From an alpha proteobacterium BAL199 (GTDB lineage: Bacteria > Pseudomonadota > Alphaproteobacteria > Thalassobaculales > Thalassobaculaceae), in the NCBI GenBank assembly GCA_000171835.1, contig ABHC01000008.1, forward strand, positions 124,001-188,000: a stretch of DNA of 64,000 nucleotides, written 5' to 3'. The position numbers and the translations under genes were made by a program. Shown here piece after piece: positions 59,176-64,000 of this stretch (within the stretch, counting starts at the first letter, position 1; every line of letters begins with the position of its first letter). A model generated the notes under the pieces. The model had not been told where the DNA came from. It did not search any database and was given only the letters and a program-made list of their open reading frames with translations.

Positions 59176-59379
59176 TCAAGCCCGACCGGAGATCGTCGCC
59201 CAGTCACCTCCGCCGCTGGCAGCCGAGCTACCGGTACCCGAGCCGGACGCCTTACCCGCAGTGTTGTCACTGCCCGGCGGAAGCTTTGGAGCCGACTTCA
59301 GCAGGTTGACGGTTCCCGGAACCCAACCGATATACGGCGGCGCAATACGCAAGCGCGGATCCACCGATTTTGTCGCCAT
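59176..59379 (-). CDS. Possible 67-residue protein, unknown
   Basis: ATG at 59379 has GAGGAGAC about eight bases upstream, and the peptide starts MATKSVDPRLRIAPPYIGWV with a Gly/Ser-rich end (GSGTGSSAASGGGDWATISG). It converges with the GMC gene. The good ribosome-binding site and lack of competing genes in 59066-59519 support it; no family is recognised. Nothing else is seen in this 450-base gap. Confidence 0.45.
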   Translation of the reverse strand: MATKSVDPRLRIAPPYIGWVPGTVNLLKSAPKLPPGSDNTAGKASGSGTGSSAASGGGDWATISGRA

Positions 59380-59519
59380 CGCACTGTCTCCTCTGCCAAG
59401 TCAAAGACTGTGTTGTTTGCCACATACAAGATCGGGCATTCCGCTCCGTATTTCCAGAGTTTCTGCCAGATTAAATCATTTGTAATCTTCAACTCGACCT
59501 CGACCAGCCGGGTCGAAGG

Positions 59520-60710
59520 ATGAATTGGTCAGTGGACGATGCCGACGTCCTGATCCTCGGCGCCGGCGCCGCTGGGCTGATGTGCGCGATCGAGGCCGGC
59601 AAGCGCGGCCGCCGGGTGGTTGTGCTGGACCAGTCGTCGAAGCCGGCCGAGAAGATCCGGATCTCCGGCGGCGGTCGCTGCAATTTCACCAACCGTCACA
59701 CCACACCGGCCAACTTCCTGTCGAACAACCCGCGGTTCTGCGTGTCAGCGCTGCGCCGCTACACTCCGCAGGATTTCATTCACCTGATCGATGCACATGG
59801 CATCACCTGGCACGAGAAGACCCTGGGTCAGTTGTTCTGCGATCACTCGGCCCAGCAGATCATTGACCTGCTGCTGGCGGAATGCGCGGCTGTCGGCGTG
59901 GAAATCCGCCTTAGCCAGCGCATCCGCGGAGCGGCCAAGCCGGACGAGCGGTTCTCAATCAGCACCGACGCCGGGCTGATCCGCTCGGAGTCGCTGGTGG
60001 TGGCGACCGGCGGCCCCTCAATCCCGAAGATGGGGGCATCCGGTTTCGGCTACGACGTCGCCCGCCACTTCGGCCTCACCGTGATTCCGCCACGCGCCGC
60101 CCTGGTTCCGTTGACCTTCGGCCCGGAGGTGCTGGCGTGGAGCAAGGACCTCTCCGGTGTCTCGGTCGATTCCGAGGTCGGTTTCGGGAAGACCCGGTTC
60201 GCCGAGGGACTGCTGTTCACCCACCGTGGGCTCAGCGGCCCGTCGATCCTGCAGATCTCGTCGTACTGGCAGGACGGCGAGGCGATCGAGGTCGATTTGG
60301 CGCGCGGAATCGATGTGTTCGACATGCTGAAGCGGGCGCGCACTGAACACGCCAAGCGCGAGTTGGGCACCGTGCTGGCGGGCATCGTGCCGAAACGCCT
60401 GGCAGACCGCATCGTCGAGGAGACCGCGGTGAACGGGCGGCTGGCCGATCTGAGCGACAAGCGACTGCGGGCCGTCGCTGACCGGATCAACCGCTGGCGG
60501 ATCATCCCAAACGGTACCGAGGGCTACCGCACCGCCGAGGTGACCCTCGGGGGCGTTGACACCGACGGCCTGTCGTCGAAAACCATGGAGGCAAAAGCCG
60601 TCCCGGGCCTGTACTTCATCGGCGAGGTGGTCGACGTGACCGGCCATCTCGGCGGCTTCAACTTCCAATGGGCCTGGGCGTCCGGCCATGCCGCCGGTCA
60701 GGCGGTGTGA
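59520..60710 (+). CDS. BaiN/HI0933-family NAD(P)/FAD-dependent oxidoreductase
   Basis: A 396-residue flavoprotein: ADVLILGAGAAGLMCAIEAG (FAD binding), the family motif EKIRISGGGRCNFTNRHTTP (about 41-60), LVVATGGPSIPKMGASGFGY, FTHRGLSGPSILQISSYW and the C-terminal GLYFIGEVVDVTGHLGGFNF then WAWASG. This is the HI0933/BaiN type, of uncertain physiological substrate. It overlaps the end of the opposite dioxygenase gene by 13 bases. Confidence 0.88.
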   Translation: MNWSVDDADVLILGAGAAGLMCAIEAGKRGRRVVVLDQSSKPAEKIRISGGGRCNFTNRHTTPANFLSNNPRFCVSALRRYTPQDFIHLIDAHGITWHEKTLGQLFCDHSAQQIIDLLLAECAAVGVEIRLSQRIRGAAKPDERFSISTDAGLIRSESLVVATGGPSIPKMGASGFGYDVARHFGLTVIPPRAALVPLTFGPEVLAWSKDLSGVSVDSEVGFGKTRFAEGLLFTHRGLSGPSILQISSYWQDGEAIEVDLARGIDVFDMLKRARTEHAKRELGTVLAGIVPKRLADRIVEETAVNGRLADLSDKRLRAVADRINRWRIIPNGTEGYRTAEVTLGGVDTDGLSSKTMEAKAVPGLYFIGEVVDVTGHLGGFNFQWAWASGHAAGQAV

Positions 60711-61522
60711 TCGCCTGCCTCGGCAACCAGTTCACTGGTCTCGACAATGCGGACGCTCCGGCGTCCGACGCCGTCGGTCTGCACCACAGCGGCCCAGAGG
60801 TCTCGTTTGCTGTAGACATCAGGCAGAGACCGAACTCCGGCGATGCGAAATTCAAGCGACCCCCGCGGCTTTGGAGTCTCCCGAACGACTTCGGTGGAAT
60901 GTGCGACCAGTTGGTGAAACGCGATGAACCCACCCGCCTTGATCCGCGGGGCCACGAAGGCCTCACCGCCGAGGTCCTCGTAAATCCGTTCGACCGTCCG
61001 CCGATCAAAGAAGATATCGACGGCCGCCCCCGGCCCGTGCTTGGCGATTCGCGCATCGTACTCGGCACGCCAGATCCCATAGAGTTTCAATGGGTCCGCC
61101 TCTGGGCTGAGGAAGGTCAAACCCGGAACACCGTTTCCGAGGTCATCCAGCGGCACCCAGACGTTGTAGACTTTGCCGCCCAGCCCCAGAAAACTGGCAT
61201 CGAAGTGCATCTCCAGATGGCTCTTGGTCGACGCCGGGTCGTGGTAGCGGAACGAGCAGTTCCACAGCAGGAAGCAGTAATCGTCGGGGAACTGCTCGGC
61301 GGCGAAATCATGGGCGCCGGAGTTTAGGAACGCCCCGATCACTGCTGTCAGGGGTGCCGGCTCATTGCGACGGCGCAGCTGGTCGAAACCGATCGAGTTG
61401 GCGCGGTTCTGCCGATCACTCATGAACGGTCGGCAGGCGTCCATCGCCGAACGCAGCTCGGTCACTTGATGCGCCGAGAATGCCTGCTCGACCACGACCG
61501 GCGCAAAGCTGGGTAACGGCAT
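60698..61522 (-). CDS. Phytanoyl-CoA dioxygenase-like protein
   Basis: A 274-residue protein of the cupin-like 2OG/Fe(II) type. Likely Fe ligands are H-x-D in SHLEMHFDASF and a distal His in FIAFHQLVAHSTE, with an Arg (PRGSLEFRI) for the co-substrate. Between them VYNVWVPLDDLGNGVPGLTF follows the PhyH pattern. GGAGAAGGG lies before the ATG at 61522; the longer frame upstream contains the promoter. Substrate unknown; oxygenases of this group act on lipids, amino acids and secondary metabolites. It diverges from the second GMC gene. Confidence 0.7.
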   Translation of the reverse strand: MPLPSFAPVVVEQAFSAHQVTELRSAMDACRPFMSDRQNRANSIGFDQLRRRNEPAPLTAVIGAFLNSGAHDFAAEQFPDDYCFLLWNCSFRYHDPASTKSHLEMHFDASFLGLGGKVYNVWVPLDDLGNGVPGLTFLSPEADPLKLYGIWRAEYDARIAKHGPGAAVDIFFDRRTVERIYEDLGGEAFVAPRIKAGGFIAFHQLVAHSTEVVRETPKPRGSLEFRIAGVRSLPDVYSKRDLWAAVVQTDGVGRRSVRIVETSELVAEAGDHTA

Positions 61523-61666
61523 CGTCGGCCCTTCTCCTGGTACGAACCGTTGTTCCGCCTCGAACCTCCTACCATTGGGAACCTCGGAACGCGATCCTGC
61601 TTTCGTCGGATCGCGCATCGACTACACTCCGACCGGAAAAATCAGTCATTGAGGGAGATACCGCCG

Positions 61667-63280
61667 ATGGCCGCCGACGCGACCTGGGACTACATCATCG
61701 TCGGCGCCGGCTCGGCCGGGTGCGTGTTGGCGAACCGCCTGACCGAGAACGGCCGCTACAAGGTGCTCCTGCTGGAGGCCGGCCCCAAGGACCGCAGCCT
61801 GTGGATTCCCATGCCGGTGGGCTTCTACAAGCTGCTGACCAGCAAAACCTACAACTGGGGATTCGTGACCGAGCCGGAGGCTGGCACCGGCAACCGGCCG
61901 ATCGCCACGCCGCGCGGCAAGACCCTGGGTGGGTCGAGCGCGATTAACGGCGTGCTGTACGTGCGCGGCCAGCCGCTCGACTACGACACCTGGAGCCAGC
62001 TCGGCAATCGCGGCTGGTCGTACGATTCGGTGCTGCCGTATTTCCGCAAATCGGAGACCTACACCAACGGCGGCGATGATTCCCGGGGTACCGACGGTCC
62101 GCTCGGGGTCACCGAGACGACCGAGCGCCACGAGTTGCTGGACGCCTTTGTTGACGCGGCGGAGTCCCAAGGGTTTCCACGCAACAGCGACTACAACAAC
62201 GGCGATCAAGAAGGCTTCGGCTACTATCAGCTGACCGCCCGCGGCGGCCGGCGGGTAAGCACCGCCAAGGCATTCCTGCACCCAGCAAAGGGGCGGGCCA
62301 ACCTCACGATCGAAACCGGCGCCTTCGCCACCGGCCTGCTGTTCGACGGCACCCGCGCAGCGGGAGTCGCCTACACCGTCAACGGCCAGAAGCGCGAGGC
62401 CCGGGCCGGGCGGGAGGTCATCCTAGCGGCCGGTGCGGTGCAGTCGCCGCAACTGCTGGAGTTGTCCGGGATCGGCGCGCCCGAGATTCTGAAGCGCCAG
62501 GGCATCGAGGTTCGCCACGCCCTGCCCGGCGTCGGCGAGAACTACCGCGACCACTACGGCACAAGGATGCGCTGGCGGGTCACCAAGCCGATCACCCTGA
62601 ACGAACTGACGCGCGGGCCGAATCTGGTCCGGGAGGTGATCCGCTGGGGGCTGACGGGCCAGGGCGTGTTGGGCTATGGAGCGGGCATCATCTTCGGCTT
62701 CGTGAAGACCCGGCCGGAGTTGGAGACCCCCGACGTGCAGTTCCACCTGGCGCACGCCAGCTACGCCGACGCGGCCACCCGCAAGCTGGAGAAGGAGCCG
62801 GGCATGACCCTGGCCGTCTGCCCGCTACGTTCGGAATCCAGGGGCAGCATCCACATCAAGTCGGCCGATCCCGCCGCTCCTCCGGCGATCCGGGGCAATT
62901 TCCTGTCCGACCCGGTCGACGTCGCGGCGATCGTGGAGGGCATGAAGATCGGCCGGCAGATCGCCGAGGCCGCCCCGCTCGACCCCTACCGGGCGTTCGA
63001 AATGACGCCGGGACCGGACTGCGCCACCGACGCCGATTTCGAGGCCTATGCCCGGCAGACCGGCCAGACCCTGTATCACATCGTCGGCACCGCCAAGATG
63101 GGCCCCGCCACCGATGGACAGGCGGTGGTCGACGACCGCCTGCGGGTCCATGGCGTGCCCGGCCTGCGGGTGGTTGACGCCTCGATCATGCCGACCCTGG
63201 TCTCCGGCAACACCAACGCGGCGGCAATCATGATCGGCGAAAAAGGCTCGGCGATGATTCTGGAGGACGCACAGGTATGA
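61667..63280 (+). CDS. GMC oxidoreductase, alcohol-dehydrogenase-like
   Basis: A 537-residue flavoprotein with the same motifs as the GMC gene at 57377: [60 protein letters not shown], and YHIVGTAKMGP then LVSGNTNAAAIMIGEKGS around the active site. It is closer to AlkJ-like alcohol dehydrogenases than to BetA. GAGGGAG lies upstream of the ATG. Its stop overlaps the ATG of the phosphatase gene (ATGA), so the two are coupled. Confidence 0.85.
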   Translation: MAADATWDYIIVGAGSAGCVLANRLTENGRYKVLLLEAGPKDRSLWIPMPVGFYKLLTSKTYNWGFVTEPEAGTGNRPIATPRGKTLGGSSAINGVLYVRGQPLDYDTWSQLGNRGWSYDSVLPYFRKSETYTNGGDDSRGTDGPLGVTETTERHELLDAFVDAAESQGFPRNSDYNNGDQEGFGYYQLTARGGRRVSTAKAFLHPAKGRANLTIETGAFATGLLFDGTRAAGVAYTVNGQKREARAGREVILAAGAVQSPQLLELSGIGAPEILKRQGIEVRHALPGVGENYRDHYGTRMRWRVTKPITLNELTRGPNLVREVIRWGLTGQGVLGYGAGIIFGFVKTRPELETPDVQFHLAHASYADAATRKLEKEPGMTLAVCPLRSESRGSIHIKSADPAAPPAIRGNFLSDPVDVAAIVEGMKIGRQIAEAAPLDPYRAFEMTPGPDCATDADFEAYARQTGQTLYHIVGTAKMGPATDGQAVVDDRLRVHGVPGLRVVDASIMPTLVSGNTNAAAIMIGEKGSAMILEDAQV

Positions 63281-64000
63281 GTGTTCCAACCGGTCTGCGC
63301 GACCTCGCCGAGCATCTGGCCGACACCGCTCGCTCCATCGTGCGCGACGGTCGCGACCGGCTGGCCATGGACATCAAGGCGGACGGCAGCCCGGTCACCG
63401 CTATCGACCGAGCGGTCGAGAAGGCACTGCGCGATACCCTGACGCGCGAGGCGCCGGACCACGGGGTGCTGGGCGAGGAGTTCGGGCCCCAGGGACTGGA
63501 CCGGGAGTACGTCTGGGTACTGGACCCGATTGACGGCACCAAGCATTTCGCCGCCGGCCTGCCGACCTTCGGGGTGCTTATCGCACTTTGTCGCAGCGAA
63601 CGGCCGGTGCTCGGCATCATCGAGCAACCGCTGACCGGCGAGCGCACCCTGGGAATCGTCGGCCAAGGTTGCTGGCTGAACGGTCGAGAGGTGATGACCA
63701 GCGGCAAGACCGATATTGCCGAGACGATCGCCGCCATCGCCGACCCGGACGCCTTCGACGCCGCTCACGATCCAGGCATCCAGCGCCTGCGCACGGCAAC
63801 GCGTTGGAACGTCTGGGACACCGGCTGTCTCGGTTACGCGTCGCTGGCGCGCGGCGCGGTCGACATCGTGGTCAACGGCCCTAACCTCGACCCCTTCGAC
63901 ATCTGCGCCCTAGTCCCGGTGATCGAAGGTGCCGGCGGCGCGATCACGGCTTGGAACGGCAAAGCGCTGACCCTGCACAGCTCCGGCGCCATCGTCGCAT
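63277..64000 (+). CDS. Inositol-monophosphatase/HisN-type phosphatase, partial (C-terminus outside)
   Basis: 241 residues are visible; only the C-terminus is cut off. Motifs of the Mg-dependent phosphatase: DGSPVTAIDRAVEKALRDTL, GEEFG (Glu67/68), VLDPIDGTKHFAAGLPTFGV with Asp83 and Asp86, and the C-terminal NLDPFDICALVPVIEGAGG. The HFAAGLP/FGV form and the PFD segment are near histidinol-phosphatase (HisN) and other IMPase relatives; inositol, fructose bisphosphate or PAP phosphatase activity is not excluded. It is coupled to the GMC gene, which does not fit histidine synthesis and may mean a sugar- or polyol-phosphate substrate. Confidence 0.85.
   Translation, partial: MSVPTGLRDLAEHLADTARSIVRDGRDRLAMDIKADGSPVTAIDRAVEKALRDTLTREAPDHGVLGEEFGPQGLDREYVWVLDPIDGTKHFAAGLPTFGVLIALCRSERPVLGIIEQPLTGERTLGIVGQGCWLNGREVMTSGKTDIAETIAAIADPDAFDAAHDPGIQRLRTATRWNVWDTGCLGYASLARGAVDIVVNGPNLDPFDICALVPVIEGAGGAITAWNGKALTLHSSGAIVA

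Noticed and set aside
1-64000. tRNA, rRNA, CRISPR array, prophage or replication origin
   Set aside because: No tRNA-like cloverleaf, rRNA sequence, regularly spaced repeats, phage structural genes or DnaA-box cluster were noticed while reading both strands; a covariance-model search was not possible.

Overview
The window is a high-GC bacterial chromosome segment, most likely from an alphaproteobacterium of the Rhodospirillales type. The grounds are the GC-rich third codon positions, the ECF41 and ECF42 sigma-factor modules, a formate dehydrogenase island of alphaproteobacterial layout (TAT-target peptide, TorD-like chaperone, DUF3305/DUF3306 proteins), and many ATGA start/stop overlaps. I saw no rRNA, tRNA, CRISPR array or phage. 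This assignment comes from recognising families; no search was run.

1-9.3 kb: the start of an MFS-like membrane protein; an MmcQ/YjbR protein; three different ECF sigma systems within 7.5 kb (one with a soluble zinc anti-sigma factor, an ECF42 with its DGPF/YciI partner, an ECF41 with its AhpD/CMD-like partner); between them a two-gene operon resembling tmpA-tmpB, for 2-trimethylaminoethylphosphonate breakdown to glycine betaine and phosphate; then a glycosyltransferase and a methyltransferase.

9.3-19 kb: a divergent aromatic-acid CoA pathway that best fits 2-aminobenzoate (anthranilate). One strand carries SDR, MarR regulator, crotonase, acyl-CoA dehydrogenase, acyl-CoA ligase, RidA and thioesterase. 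The other carries a fused flavin monooxygenase/old-yellow-enzyme reductase and a second flavin hydroxylase. Two TTTAAGCTTAAA-type palindromes lie between the divergent genes. A third lies in front of a branched-chain-type ABC transporter (livK-H-M-G-F, 27.4-32 kb), suggesting that one MarR protein controls both uptake and catabolism.

19-26.7 kb: a copper-resistance operon (small secreted protein, cupredoxin, CopA, CopB) behind a CueR-like promoter; a PCuAC-like protein that lacks the usual metal ligands; an intact IS1182-type element that has split a small gene; an AT-rich islet with a secreted protein of unknown function; a possible 100-bp MITE; a cupin. 26.8-36.2 kb: a GNAT acetyltransferase, the liv operon, a two-component system and a DegP protease with a strong palindrome upstream.

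36.3-54.4 kb: a formate dehydrogenase island. It holds the catalytic, iron-sulphur and cytochrome b subunits, a TorD-type chaperone, the TAT-target peptide, a seven-bladed WD40/cytochrome c fusion, a large multi-[4Fe-4S] protein and a set of poorly characterised companions (DUF3305, DUF3306, DUF6352-, DUF6505- and DUF6494-like proteins, a biotin-ligase-like protein without the usual lysine, and an Mrp ATPase). A molybdate-sensor-like regulator and a divergent tungstate transporter (tupBCA) flank it, so metal supply and enzyme are encoded together.

54.4-64 kb: an SDR-fold protein without its catalytic Ser/Tyr, a PAS_5 protein, a TPR/GSCFA protein, two GMC oxidoreductases, a BaiN/HI0933-type flavoprotein, a PhyH-like dioxygenase and the start of an inositol-monophosphatase/HisN-type phosphatase.
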